From: Pollenia angustigena
Taxonomy: Eukaryota; Arthropoda; Insecta; Diptera; Polleniidae
DNA length: 64,000 bases
NCBI GenBank assembly: GCA_930367215.1
Contig: OV884058.1
Location: forward strand, 174,698,478 to 174,762,477
Direction: 5' to 3'
This document shows, piece by piece, positions 34,259 through 45,840 of this stretch. Both the position numbers and the translations under genes were made by a program. A model generated the notes under the pieces. That model was not told the origin of the DNA, searched no databases, and was given only the letters and a program-made list of their open reading frames with translations. Within the stretch, counting starts at the first letter, position 1. The number at the start of each line of letters is the position of its first letter.

Positions 34259-37186
34259 TTACTTTTTAGAAGAATACCTTTTTGCTGACCACACATAGCG
34301 TGCATCATTATTTTTTATGAGCTCTTTACAGAGCATTACACTGTTAATTGTACTTACTTCGAGTTTATTTCTCAATTTTGTTTTTATTAAAAAAAGTGTT
34401 GAAAATTTGCGTTCAGCAGCTGCGAAACTATGTGGGAGCGAAAGTAAATTAAAGATAAAGTTGGCAAGATCGCCAAAGCTTTTTTGATTGAATCCGTTTT
34501 TAATGGAATTAATTTTATTCCAAAATATATCTAAGTCTACTTAAAGGTTTAATTCTGATAAGCGTAACAAGTTCCACTGTGTAATAATAATATCTGGGTC
34601 ACAATCTACAAGTTTGGAAAATTTAAGAATTAGTGACAATATAGGCAAATCTTCATTAGACAACACTTTAGAAGGAGTAATTATTTGTAAAATGTTTATG
34701 TCTTCACGCTTAAAGTCAAATCTAGATTTTATTTGCTTTAGAAGCTCAATATAAAATTTCAATATATCCTGTTTAACTTCTAAAACGTCGTTTGAATTAA
34801 GGTTTTTTTTAATGTACATCTCAGCTTTTTCACCAATAAAAATATTTAGAACGTTAATATGATTATTTTTTTTATTATTGAAATCGACTTCAGTGTTGCT
34901 GTGTATTAAATCTTTTTTTATAAAATTACTTAAAATGAGTAAAAAATTAGACTTTAAACTTGAGTATAAATATGGCAAGCGGGAGCCTTCTGACTGGAAT
35001 TCTTTGTTAAGATTATTTATTATGGGAAGTATATATGACAAAAATAAAAAATAGCATTTGACTTTAGAAGACATATTTTCCGCGAGTTCTGCAGCTCTTA
35101 TACAATTAACTTCGTAAAAACAGGATACAAAATACAGTACCAAAGCATGCCACTGTTCTATAATTCTAACAATAACTCCCTCCAAAGAAAGCCATCTTGT
35201 ATAAGCAACACCTAGTATCTTATGATGTGGTACAGAACAGTATTCCTGAAATTCTTTTAGTTCAGTAATTCTTTTAGGACTATGGGAAAAAAAACTGTAA
35301 ATATTACGACAAAGAACCTCTGTATTTTTTGGCAGCTGTTTACATGCGTAGCTTGAACAAAGGTGGAGAGAGTGACACGTACACTTAATGTAAAATAAAT
35401 CAACTTCATTGCAAAGTAAGGTTTTAAGCCCACCAACGTTACCAGCCATGACATTAGCGCCGTCTGTTGCCAAACCAATCAAATTTTTTAAAGGACTATT
35501 GTTTTCCGATAAAAAATTTTTTATAAGATGAAAAATTGAGACGGCATCTGACTTCGTAAGCTCTAATAAGGTGACAAAACTATCCTTTATAGAGCTAATA
35601 CCGTCAAAGAAACGTGCAACTAAAACAATACATTTCTTCATTGCTACACAGAAAAAATTATTGCCGAATTATTTTCAAACAATCGCTTGTTTGAAATTTT
35701 TTTTGATTTCTACAAATTTTTTTACTGATTCAATCAATATTTTTGTTTGATTTTTATTTAACCAACAAAAATGTGGACAACTCTTCAAAAATATAATAAA
35801 CGCGTTATTGGTTTCAAGTTTTCATAATTTTGTATGAAATATTTAATGCTCTTTAATGTTGTCGTCCTTTTGCATTTTTTTTTATTGATTGTAAGCAACA
35901 CTTCTTTATGATAAATATAAGAACTACAACAAAAAACACATGCAGTCTATTTTTGGACGATTTAAAAAAGTACAGCAATAAGAAAAATGATAAAATAGCG
36001 TGACGAGGTTTGTAGTAAAAAAACAATAGCAGGTAAAAAAAACGTTTCATTTTTTTTAAACAACAGAAATGACAACATTATAAGAAACAAAATAAATTTT
36101 TGGTTGGTTTCAAAGTTGGTAAAAAAAAAACAAAATCCCGTATTCAATTTTTTCAAACAGTTTGTTTAAATACATCAAATACAAAAATAGAATGATGACG
36201 AAAAACATATCGAGTCGGTCTGCCGCCGTTATTGGTTACATTTCTTCTTCATAAGCAAAGGAAAGGATGCAGCAAAAGTGAGTGACGAAGAAAAACATTG
36301 TGTGCATAAATAAGACTTCGTTCAAAAATTATTTCAACAAAAAAATGTGTCTCAAAGCCAGCCGGCCGCTCTGCTCTGCTTCATCTTCACCAACAGTGCT
36401 TGCTTGTGTGCGTGTCATTGCTTGTGCCAAAACTTTTTTGTTTTATTCAGCAAAATTATTTGTTTAAAATTTATATGAATTTCAGTAAACATTTTGTTTG
36501 ATTCTGTAAAATTATTTGTTTGAAAAAATCGGCGTTTTTTTTCAATAAACAAAATGCAAATAAATTGTTTGAATATGCGAATTTGTTTGTAGGACCGATT
36601 TCAGACAAAAAATTGCTTGATTCTACAAATTTTTTGTTTGAATTGAAAAATAATTTTTTCTGTGTACGTCCGTAGTTTCATCAACAATCAATGAAAATCT
36701 TCTGTTTTTTAAAATAGATATTATATTTTCACTTGCCTGCTTTGCGATATAATTAGCTACTTCAACAGACTTTGTCCTACCACATTTAATAAGTTTTGCT
36801 ATAGCTGAATCTGGACAACACTCAACCAATAAGGCTGGTAAGTAGTCCATTAGCAAAAATGGTAAATTATGTGCTACGCAAAACATAACAAGTGTGAGTT
36901 CGGCATTTCTAAGCTGTTGACTTCGACTTTGTTGCTCACTATCGTAAAAGTTTTCGATTGTAAGTTGCTTTTTTCGGCTTTCATAACTTTGAATGTGTAA
37001 AGTTGTTTTTTCATGCGCCTTAAGATGACCATAGTGGCTTATTATCGGTTTTGAACAAACAATACAAAATGATAAACCATCCCGTTCTCGGAGCCAATCG
37101 AAAGATTGTAACCATTCAGGCCTAAATTTTCTTTTTGTTGTTTGCTGTTTAGTTGTTTCATCGCTATAAATCATAATAAACTTCAT
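34259..37186 (-). pseudogene. hAT transposase, broken by a MITE and one stop
   Basis: The N-terminal frame (37186-36667) has a BED-type zinc-finger-like segment, FCIVCSKPI with HYGHLKAHEKTTLH, then LIVDETTDV, the first catalytic Asp region. The MITE at 35647-36664 interrupts here. The second frame (35644-34541) has LIGLATDGANVMAGN (second Asp region), CTCHSLHLC and TRWLSLEGVI. A single TAA at 34543-34541 follows SELNL. The same frame then stays open to 34259 with FAAAERKFSTL (third acidic residue) and LRNKLEVSTINS, the hAT dimerisation end. Apart from these two lesions the coding region looks intact and therefore fairly young. A short upstream exon cannot be excluded. Confidence 0.88.
35647..36664. 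mobile_element. TA-flanked MITE-like element, 1.0 kb, in the hAT transposase
   Basis: The termini CACAGAAAAAATTATT and AATAATTTTTTCTGTG are perfect inverted repeats. TA flanks both ends (35645-35646, 36665-36666). Deleting the element and one TA restores the transposase reading frame exactly. The interior is A/T-rich with TTTGTTTGA motifs and no coding frame of note. Its ends resemble those at 25206-25443 and 61932-62874. Confidence 0.85.
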
Positions 37187-37915
37187 ATAGTTAAATTGTT
37201 AAATAAGTCATATTTAATTTTATTACCTATGTAAAGTGTTTTGTTTTGTTTTTTTTATTAAAAATCTGTAAAAAAATATGTTTTAATTTCTGTGTATAAA
37301 AATATGTACATAAGTAGGTACTTATATGAAAAATAAACTTACCTATCCATTTTTCAAATACATATGTACATAAAAATATAATTAAGTTTAAAAGCTTTGA
37401 AACCACATAAATTTCACAGTTGAGTTTTATTTGCTTCTTGTTACCAAAACATATCCAAAGCCATTACAATTACTTTGCACAGACCGATTACACAGAATAC
37501 CTTTTACAATTGTGGTGGTTTCACACAGATTTGACAAAAAGCAAAAAACAACAACACTCCTTTTGTTCTTGTTGCTGTTATGCGCTTTCTGCATAATTAG
37601 TACTACCTTGCATATGGGTTATAGTATTTTTTAAGCTTTTTACAGAGAAATATTTGACATTTTGTTTTGTTTGTTTTTCGTCAGTTGAAAAGTAAATAGC
37701 GTTGCCGGAAAGTTTTATGCTACCAGTGTTTCAAGTTCTTAAAAGTAAAATAGTACATTGTCTCAAACCGACCAAAATGAGGTATAGCCTACCATCCGAC
37801 CAAACGAAAATTATCCGACCACGTTTGGTCGGAAAAGACCAAGTTCGGCAACCCTGATTCGATATGTTGGCACCGGTAACTTGTTTTTCAACATTAATAT
37901 GCTGATTCAACATAT

Positions 37916-39440
37916 CGTGTGGACTTATCTAAAGGCTCTTTGTATGTTTATGTTCGCTAAAAGCACCTTTTGGTTTAACGTATGTTTCGTTTATATTTAC
38001 TGACAGCACGTAAAGCAATAAACGAAGAAGAACAGCTTAAAATTTGTTTCTAACTGTCAATCACCATACCAAAAAACTTTCATAAACGATTTGATGTATG
38101 GGGGTTTTCGACATTTACAAAGCGCAAAAGCTTTTGTTGTAGAAGTGGGCATACCTGGCTTAATTCATTTTAATGGTTTTACAGGTTTTTAATTTGAAGC
38201 CTCTGGAAGGTCTAATGAGTTAAAATGTCGAATAAAACTATAAAATTATTTGGCTGTTCGAACAAAAAAAAAAAAAAAATTAGGAAATTTTATTCGAACG
38301 ATTATAAGACCCGAATAATTGAAAACACTATCATATACAACGGTTTGCACTCTGGGCTCTGCGAGAGGAGAAGAAGATAGCACCGCAAACCAGAAACAAG
38401 TACAATTTTTATATGAACCTGACTTTATTAAAGAAATTAAATAAAATTTAATTGATCACGCTTCTTTTCCACTAAAAAAAAACTTGAACGCATTTTGAAT
38501 TAAAATGCAGTTTTGTTGCTATTTTTTTCCAGTGTTTGCAATGCTCGTTTTAAATTTTATTTATTTATGCTTTTAAATGGGTGTTATTACAATTTGTATC
38601 ATTATTATTGCAAACGAAGATGATGATGAAGTAACTGCAAAACTGGTAATGAGAATTTGGTTATTTGTTGGCTCTAAATGAATTAGCATTTTAATCACTT
38701 TTTTGTCCACATAAAAAATTAAATGTTGTTTTGGTTATTGTAATGTGCGATTGAAATTTGCAAACTGTCTAGGAATTTTAATATTCAGCACTACGCACAG
38801 GCGTATCAACTTTGATATGCGGGTCTTGGAAGTGTCTGGTTACACTTAATGGAATAGAGTTGTCGCAACAGGAACTCAATTGTAATATTAAGGCAAACTA
38901 CAGTCCTCTTCGTTAACTTCAGAGTTTTTAATGGTGTTTAATTTAAAGGTCCGATTAGACGTGACGTAAACATAATGCCATTGCCGTAAAGATGACCATA
39001 GAAACCAAAATCAATTGGCTTGTATGGTTATGGTTATGCCGTTATGGTAAGTTACCTATCATCAACAAAAGTGTTGCCCATAGGTTTGGCTCAAACAGCT
39101 GTTTTATATGGCTATGGATGAGACATAACAAAAAAAATTTGAGGTCTGATTTTGTTATGAAACAATCTCCCATCACAAAATTAAAAACTATTTCACAAAA
39201 AATTAACAAACTCCCTAAAAGTCGATGTTGTTATTCTTTGTATAAAAAATTGGGAGTTAGTAAAATAAAACTACTGCAAACGCATTTTCAGTTTCTCTAT
39301 AATATTTTTATGGAATTAAGGTGCACTTATAGGCCGATTTGACTAATTTTCAATATCAAACAATGTAACGGGTTATCCATTTTTCGGTTTCAAAAGTAAA
39401 GTTAAATAAAACACACATATGGCTTTGATTTCGATGAAAC
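37916..39440. other. Intergenic stretch
   Basis: Contains A-runs and short inverted pieces such as GGTTTGC / GCAAACC near 38341-38390. The 116-codon plus frame at 38992-39342 has no recognisable domain. No gene is called. Confidence 0.5.
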
Positions 39441-39450
39441 TTTTATTCTA

Positions 39451-39890
39451 TTATAAAGCTTGAACCATGGACGTACGAAATACAGTGTTATTTAAATGAC
39501 CGTCTGTAAATTTATTGCAGCAGTCGATCCTTTTGAGGTAGATATCGACCACTTTTCGCACATTTCTAGCAAAACTTGACGAATGTTGCTTCTCAAATGC
39601 TCCAACGTCATTAAATAACGCGTTCTTAAATCTTCTTATGCAATGAAGCCGAAATCGGTCGTTATGGGAGGCTCGTGGCTCCGTCTTGTTGAAACCACAT
39701 ATCGTCCAGTTTATTATTTTTAATTGCGGACCAAAAAAGTTGCTTTTCAGACGGCCATAGCGCTCTAAATTTACGTTAACGGTTCTTCTGCAGTGCGCAA
39801 ATTGCACAAGCCTGACCACATCTGTAACGCTTCCAGTCTCTTTAAATTTCTTTATAATCATGCCAATTCCTTGCGCAGTACGTCGATTAT
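39451..39890 (-). pseudogene. Mariner-like transposase relic, internally deleted
   Basis: On the minus strand the N-terminal segment has IIKKFKETGSV, a helix-turn-helix signature. After a large internal deletion the next-frame reading gives LDDMWFQQDGAT (near 39690), the second catalytic Asp region. It ends RNVRKVVDIYLKRI and GHLNNTVFRTS near 39475. Frames change at least twice. It belongs to the IS630/Tc1/mariner group but to a different lineage from 24386 and 43978. Terminal repeats were not found. Confidence 0.7.
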
Positions 39891-40125
39891 GACGACCATA
39901 ACCACACTGTAATGCTCGAAACCCTAGGGTTTTACAAATAATCGGGTTTTATTTTGATTACGCGATGAATCGACATTTGGCGTTTTTAACTTATTCGATT
40001 AAACAAATAAAATTTTAAGATAATTCGATTAATCAAATAATTCTAAATTCAGAAATTTTATAAGTTGCAAGATATTTTTGATAATTTTAGAAAAAATTAG
40101 TAATTGAGTAAGTAAACATTCTTTT

Positions 40126-40330
40126 TTAAAAAAAACTTGTCAATGTAGCTCCAAATTGTTGCTTTACTTTCGGGCACTTAGATTTTAAAAGAGTCAATAT
40201 AACTTTGGATTTTTTGAAACTTTTCACGGACATTCCATCCTTTGCTACGCTTCTGCAAATAATTTTCTCTAGAGAAACGATCGAAGTATCTTGTTTTAAA
40301 TATTTATTCATTGGACCACTTGATGACCCT
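40126..40330 (-). pseudogene. hAT transposase N-terminal fragment
   Basis: The minus-strand segment SLEKIICRSVAKDGMSVKSF followed by KKSKVILTLLKS matches the pattern of the region just after the zinc finger in many hAT transposases. The rest of the protein is absent; the next recognisable sequence is the inverted-repeat element at 40906. Runs like ATTCGATTAATC at 39960-40040 and 41440-41520 may be the subterminal arms of the same element. Confidence 0.5.
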
Positions 40331-40905
40331 TTGATTTTGTTTGTGGAGCCGCTTCTTCAAGTGTTAGTGGTAAATAAGTGAAGTTGTTAAAGAACACTTA
40401 CGTTAATACTGGGTTTAAAATCGAGCAAATTTTAAAATCGACCCTGTAATGAAAGTTCATAAAAATATTCCATTTTATCTTCTTCATTCTTTACGTATCT
40501 ATTATTTTTGAAAGACAACACTTAAAACCACAAAAAACTACGGTCGTTATGTAAATTATTAAATTTAAATTATGGTTCGATTTCAATTTCACTTCCTTTC
40601 GATTTCTAGAACATACCCGATACAATAATATCTATTAACGTTAACGTTTACGTTTTTAAAATTTTGTGTTATAAACGGAATTTTTCTTTAATTTTGGTTT
40701 ATTTTATTATTAAATAAAATGATTTCTGCACCGAGCTTTTTTTAAAAACTTTTTTGCTATCTTATCTCGACTTAAGATGTTTTGTCAAAATGCCACATAT
40801 ACATATAAATCATTGAGTTAATATACTTTTGTCGTTTTTTATTTTGTGAAAGCAATTATTAAATTGAGTTAAAAAAATTACACAAAAATAAAAGTTAAAT
40901 TACTC

Positions 40906-41328
40906 CCCAATAAAAAATTGAGCTTCGAGCGAAGCAGGTTTGTAACGGAAAAATGTAAGAGTTTTGCTTACCATTGCGCTTACGGAAGACATGAATTTTA
41001 TATGGCGAGTTCCCACTTTGAAGCAATACATTTTTGACACATAAAGCGCATTATTCAGCGCATAAAAAATTGTTTGATGTAACGAACAGCTTCACACACT
41101 GAATGTTTTTTTACAGTTATTTTATAGTATTCTCCCTTACAAACCTGCTTCGTAGTAAGGGAATGCCGTAGCACTTGAAATTTTATTTATTTTTTATAAA
41201 AATTGTTGAGAGTTATTTCACTTACTGTACTGCATTTCTGTATCTCTTATTGCGTAGCGCATAATTGTGCGCTTATTTTTTTAAATGTACCTTTAGTGCT
41301 TCGCAAAATGATAAAATTTTTTATTGGG
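40906..41328. mobile_element. CCCAATAAAAAATT element, copy 1 (423 bp)
   Basis: The inverted ends CCCAATAAAAAATT and AATTTTTTATTGGG bound it. Inside are AGCTTCGAGCGAAGCAGGTT, CAAACCTGCTTCGTAG and GACACATAAAGCGCATTATT. Other copies lie at 41533 and, inverted, at 59961-60756. The 63-codon frame at 41203-41394 is partly inside the element and is not a gene. Confidence 0.8.
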
Positions 41329-41532
41329 TCACTAAAGATGATTGCTTTTTTTATTCCAAAGGACACAAACATTTGGCTTGTTTATTCAACATAAAACTTT
41401 AAAAAATAATACATTTAACAGAAATACTCTATATTATTATTATTCGATTAATCGGTACAAATCCTTTAGTATCAATTTTAAATTATTCGAACAATTAATA
41501 GTCTAAAATTGTTTGATTAATAGAACGAATTA

Positions 41533-42090
41533 CCCAATAAAAAATGGAGCTTCCAACGAAGCAGGTTTGTAAGGGAGAAACATAGAAGTTTCGCTAACAA
41601 TTGCGCTTTCGGAAGACATGAATTTTATATGGCGAGTTCCCACATTGAAGCAATACATTTTTGACACATAAAGCGCATTATTCAGCGCTTATAAAATTTG
41701 TTGGATGTAACGATCAGCCTTACACACTGAATGTTTTGATACAGTTATTTTTTAGTATTCTCCCTTACAAACCTGCTTGGTAGAAAGGGAATGCCGTAGC
41801 ACATGAAATGTTATTTTTTTTATAAAAGTTGTTGAGAGTTCTTTCACTCACTTTACTGCATTTCTGTATGTCTTATGCATAATTGTGCGCTTATTTTTTT
41901 AACATAGGGTCTTCATCTGACAATTTTTTGTCATAATAAACGTCAAACTTCATATAAAAAAAAAACGCTGACAAAAATTTTAAAGTTTTTTTTATATGGA
42001 CTTTGACGTTTGGTATGACAAAAAATTGTCAGGTGAAGACCCTATGTTAAAAAAAATAAGCGCACAATTATGCGCTACGCATAACTAGTG
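41533..42090. mobile_element. CCCAATAAAAAATT element, copy 2, fused to a palindrome
   Basis: It matches copy 1 up to about 41900 (CATAATTGTGCGCTTATTTT). Instead of the usual right end it then runs into a long palindrome (41873-42086), so its terminus is replaced. Confidence 0.75.
41873..42086. repeat. 214-bp palindrome, ~95-bp arms
   Basis: TGCATAATTGTGCGCTTATT, AACATAGGGTCTTC and TGACAATTTTTTGTCAT on the left are mirrored by the complements up to AATTATGCGCTACGCAT. The centre is GACAAAAATTTT. The inner part alone may be a foldback MITE starting TAGGGTCTTC, but the outer host sequence is also mirrored. Confidence 0.75.
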
Positions 42091-43110
42091 TATAAATATT
42101 TAAAAAAATCTTATTAAATCATAATCTGTATGTATTTTTTAGGTCAAATACAGTTGTTCGATTTCTGAAAAATTAAGTTTTTTGAGTTGAGTCACTTTTG
42201 AACTAGGTGTGCGATATGTACATAATATATATCTTTACAGTCCTATGAATTTTGAACATTTTTAATTCAAATTAATACTCGTAGATAGTAGAAATACTAA
42301 CATTTTGACAAGAAAACTCGTTTTTCTCAAATTGTCAGGCTCTTTATTTAGCATATTTAATTTTTTATATCGTGCTTTGCAAACATTAATTTGTTTATTT
42401 TATCAATTGAGTTTTTTGCTTTAAATCATGGATGGCAGTGTGACATACACAAATGCACCTAAATTGTCAACAATAGTTTTGTTGATAAATAGTTTTATAA
42501 ACAAAAACTATTTAAAAATAGCCACAGAGCGCTAAAGTTACCACTTAAACATACTCGTATCATAATTATTATGTCATTATTATAAACGATGTCAAATTTA
42601 TTAAAATATTTTTAAATAGTATATGAGTTTTTTACGTGATAGGCAATGAGTTTTTTAAAGCTATTAATGCGACATGAATATACTTTAGAATATTGGGAAC
42701 AATACGTTAAGACCGCTGGAAAAAATCTGTTAAAAATATGTTTTTAGTTCGGAATAAAACATTGAACAAAATTTGTCAATTGAGTATTTTTTGTGCCATA
42801 TTAAAATTGGCAAAAAGTATTTTTTGTGCCATATTAAAATTGGCAAAAAGTGGTTTATGCTTTTCCCGCAACTTGTTGTGAAGAGGATATACTAAGTTTG
42901 TCATTTTGTGTGCAAGTTTTTTAATATTCATCTAAAGAGCAAAATCCATTTACAATACTATTGTTTATGTTATTCGCTACATTATTTCTAAATTGCTGGT
43001 TATCAGGTTATATGGTTATTTATATTTATATAACTACATAATTATAAAAAAGAGACCTCAAGCTTAATTAAATAATAATACTAATACAATTTTGTATTGT
43101 ATAAGAGTTT
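42091..43110. other. Intergenic stretch
   Basis: A 35-bp direct repeat, GTATTTTTTGTGCCATATTA (42783 and 42817), is present. A fragment of the dispersed fly repeat, GAGGATATACTAAGTTTGTC, lies near 42892. No gene is called. Confidence 0.5.
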
Positions 43111-43127
43111 GCTAAAAACTGTAAAAA

Positions 43128-43905
43128 TGTGAAACCGCGGTTTCGATTTTAAAATGATTAAAACCGGTCGGTTGCGGGTCGGTTTTCGGTTTTGAAAATA
43201 TCAAAGTTAAACTTCGTAGATAAACATACATATATATTTTTTGTATGTTATAAAATATTTTTATTTGTTTCAATACAGGCCTGGCCAGGCATTTTTTGAC
43301 TTTTTTACAGTTTTTTTTTATATAATTATTAAGTATATTAGAACGAAACTTTATGTATTCCCCAATCAAAGTGTTTTTTACAAGAAAATTAGATAAAAGT
43401 GTAAACGCCGCGGGCGTCGCCATTGGCCAAATTACCATTTTGTGCATATTGTATCCACCTGGTCCTGACCAGGCCCCGTCCTATAAAGTAAATAAAATCA
43501 AAATGAAACGTATCAAGAATTATTCTATTTCCCGACAAAATGTTCCTGCTATAGCCACAAAAACTCCATACAAAATACTAGTGGTCCCAGCCAGGCCCAG
43601 GTTGTAGTTTGTGCCACACAAATTAGGTGTCTACTTAAGAGTTAAAAAGGTAACATTTGTTCTTCTTAGTACTTATTTTGAATTTTAAGAATTTTGAAAT
43701 AACTTGCCATTGTTGCAGGCTGTTATGTATAAAGTTTTGGTATATGAAGTTCGAGTATCATGTATAATTTGCAATTTTTTTAAGCATAAATATATAGTTA
43801 AAGTAAAAGCTAAAACCGAGTTTTTTTTGTCTGTTTTCGGTTTTGGGTTTTAGGCATTAAAAACTGCGGTTTCGATTTCGGTTAAAACCGAACAGCAATC
43901 CCTAC
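43128..43905. repeat. AACCG-rich bordered repeat with nested foldback
   Basis: AACCGCGGTTTCGATTTTAA on the left and AACTGCGGTTTCGATTTCGG with AAAACCGAACAGCAATCCCT on the right contain the same CGGTTTCG and AAAACCG words in mixed orientation. Inside, CAGGCCTGGCCAGGCA (43277) and AGCCAGGCCCAGG (near 43590) may be termini of a second element. The frames on both strands near 43112-43607 lack any domain. Confidence 0.4.
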
Positions 43906-43977
43906 GTATAATAGTCAATTAATATAACTACATAACCATATAATGTGATAATCTGTCTTCCGTAAACAACCCTTGTA

Positions 43978-44789
43978 AAGCGTGTTTTTTTTAGAGTGTC
44001 ACAACTTTGAGTGGTCATCACGGATTTATTTGAGCACTCATTTAACAGCTGATAGTTGATTTTTGTTTAGTTTTCTTTGAAATTTCATTTAGAATCGACT
44101 TCCACCAGAGCAACGCGTTCAAATTGTCGAAATTTTTAATCAAATTGTTCTATTCGTCAAACTCATCGTACACTTTTTCTAATTTATGGCGTACATTATC
44201 GTCTTCCTGAGCGGCTAATTCGAAGATCTTTATATCGTTTTCCGACCACATTTACTGTTACTGATAGTGTGTATCCCGTGAAAAGCCCAACAGTGCGTAC
44301 TGAAGAAGCTGTAGCCGCTGTGCAGGAAAGCATTGAAGATGAATCAATTAATTCGTTGCGTTTCTCAACAACTGGGGTCCTTCCGTTTTATGAAAGATTT
44401 TACGAAAGGATCTTGGCTTAAAAGCTTTTAAGATTCAACTTGTGCAGCAATTAAATTGAATCAGGACGGAGCCACATGCCACACAGCAGGCGCTTCAATT
44501 AATTGGCCACCAAGATCGTGTGATTTAACCCCACTGGATTATTTTCTTTGTTGAGTCAATTGTATACGTCGATAAACCGCACTTGCTGCGAAAAGTTGTT
44601 GGAAATTGGTGTTCCAGATTGCTCCATCTACGCGCCAGCCGTTACGGCCACATCACGGAAATCCTATTTAAATATTAATTTCATAAAATTTTCTTTCCAA
44701 TAAAGCCCGTTTCATTGATATTAAAAATATATGTATTTCCTTGTTTTATTATGATTTAAACTTGTGTCACTCTATAAAAAAACACCCTT
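43978..44789 (+). mobile_element. Mariner-like element, copy 2, internally deleted
   Basis: The ends are AAGCGTGTTTTTTTTAGAGT and the complement of ACTCTATAAAAAAACACCCTT, flanked by TA on both sides (43976-43977, 44790-44791). It is 812 bp long. It keeps the 5' part that copy 1 (24386) lacks, while the middle third is deleted. Confidence 0.88.
44094..44680 (+). pseudogene. Mariner-like transposase relic, copy 2
   Basis: The frame begins near RLPPEQRVQIVEIF (44096). It goes through TVRTEEAVAAVQESIEDE (44290-44345) and then, in shifted frames, WKILRKDLGLKAF-like sequence. A deletion joins the region before the first catalytic residue directly to QDGATCHTA (about 44462) and WPPRSCDLTPLDYF (44504-44545). 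Multiple frameshifts and stops follow. With copy 1, the two deletions are complementary. Confidence 0.8.
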
Positions 44790-45114
44790 TAAATATAAGG
44801 GTTTCTTATAAACCTTTCCCTAAAATTGTATTCAATGCTACATATAAACAACTAAAAAAGTATAGTCTTTTAAATGGACAGACCCACCGATTGACTCGAA
44901 TGTGATTTGAACACAAACCGAAAGTTTCTTGATTCTTCCTGAAGTGAGCGTGTTTTCGACAGACGGATATGGCTTAAACGATTTAGAATTATAAAAGAAC
45001 CAAAGTATATATTAATGTGGCCTTATACAATATAGCAATTGGTATAACTACCAACTTTACCATGGCGTTTAAAACTATTAAGGAAACATATTCGGATAGG
45101 GGTTGTAAATAAAC

Positions 45115-45285
45115 CAGGGACCGTAACAGTTATAAGGGATATCAAAAAAGTTGTTTTATAACAGTTATGTATTTTGTTAATTGAAAAAAATTACATCTTA
45201 AATAGCTATTTTTAAACGTTAAAAAAGAGTTTTAGATCGCCGTCATAAAATAAACACACAAAATAACGGCTATTTTCGGTCCCTG
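45115..45285. mobile_element. 171-bp hAT-like MITE
   Basis: The ends CAGGGACCG and CGGTCCCTG are bounded by an exact 8-bp duplication AAATAAAC (45107-45114, 45286-45293). AACAGTTATAAGGG and GAAAATAGCCGTTATTT extend the arms. Confidence 0.85.
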
Positions 45286-45609
45286 AAATAAACTCAGAAA
45301 TCCACCTACTGTGTATTCAGAATATATTGTAGGCATCGATATTCGAAAAGACATCCAGTTTGCTTCCATCTCAAGCATTATATTCATCAAGGAAGTCGCG
45401 AAATAGCTGATATTAAGTGCGATCAGTACAAACTTTTTTTTGGATATCATCAAACAAAATAAATTTGACAATTCACAAATTAAAATGAAAATTGAATGTG
45501 ACATTCATAAAATCAAAGCAAATACAACCAATATGATACAATAGAACACTTGGTGAATTGCCTAAATGTGATATGTTTTGATACAATTTTCCAGAAGAAA
45601 GTTAAAGTT

Positions 45610-45840
45610 GATCTGTGGCCATGTTCTGTAACTCTCGCGTCGAGAAACTTTTTGATTGAAATGTGTAAAATGAAACAACAATGCCATATATTGAAACAAA
45701 CAGCTGTTTTTCTCACTTAACTGCATCTGTAACTTTTTTTTTGGCGAGTATTAGCTGTCACGTAAGGAACTTACTCGCCAATTAACAGAAAAAGTGTGTC
45801 TGTAACATTTTTGTGAGAACTGTCAAAAAAAAAATTTTAA
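45610..45840. repeat. Dispersed repeat shared with 63628-63860
   Basis: Long nearly identical blocks recur in the same orientation at both sites, such as GAAACAAACAGCTGTTTTTC, AGCTGTCACGTAAGGAA and CAGAAAAAGTGTGTCTGTAA. The weak inverted words CTGTAACTCTCG and TGAGAACTG suggest a foldback origin. Confidence 0.75.

Larger units (their letters stand above)
33628..37856 (-). mobile_element. hAT transposon, near full length, 4.2 kb
   Basis: The ends CAGGGTTGCCG and CGGCAACCCTG are inverted, with CCGACCAAAA motifs just inside each. Between them the minus strand encodes an hAT transposase in two large frames. The insertion at 35647-36664 accounts for about 1 kb; without it the element would be about 3.2 kb. 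The flanking octamers do not match, so the original duplication is lost or altered. Confidence 0.85.
33410..37915. mobile_element. Harbinger-related sequence split by an hAT transposon
   Basis: 33410-33627 matches the right subterminal part of the 12967-14943 element (ATGCTATCAAATTTGCCGTA, TGCTGCAAAGCTTG). 37857-37912 matches its right end (CGATATGTTGGCACCGG, GCTGATTCAACATATCGTGT). The hAT element lies between them. The left terminus is not found, so the host copy is truncated. Confidence 0.65.

Noticed and set aside
38992..39342. 116-codon plus-strand frame
   Set aside because: No domain, no signal peptide, no splice or promoter support. The region is low-complexity around a GGTTATGG repeat.
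43112..43607. Overlapping frames of 84-111 codons on both strands
   Set aside because: They lie in an AACCG-rich inverted-repeat zone. Paired open frames on opposite strands are expected from palindromes.
45232..45504. 90-codon hydrophobic minus-strand frame
   Set aside because: It looked like a membrane receptor fragment, but its 3' end is inside a MITE. Continuing past the MITE soon meets a stop without a recognisable family.
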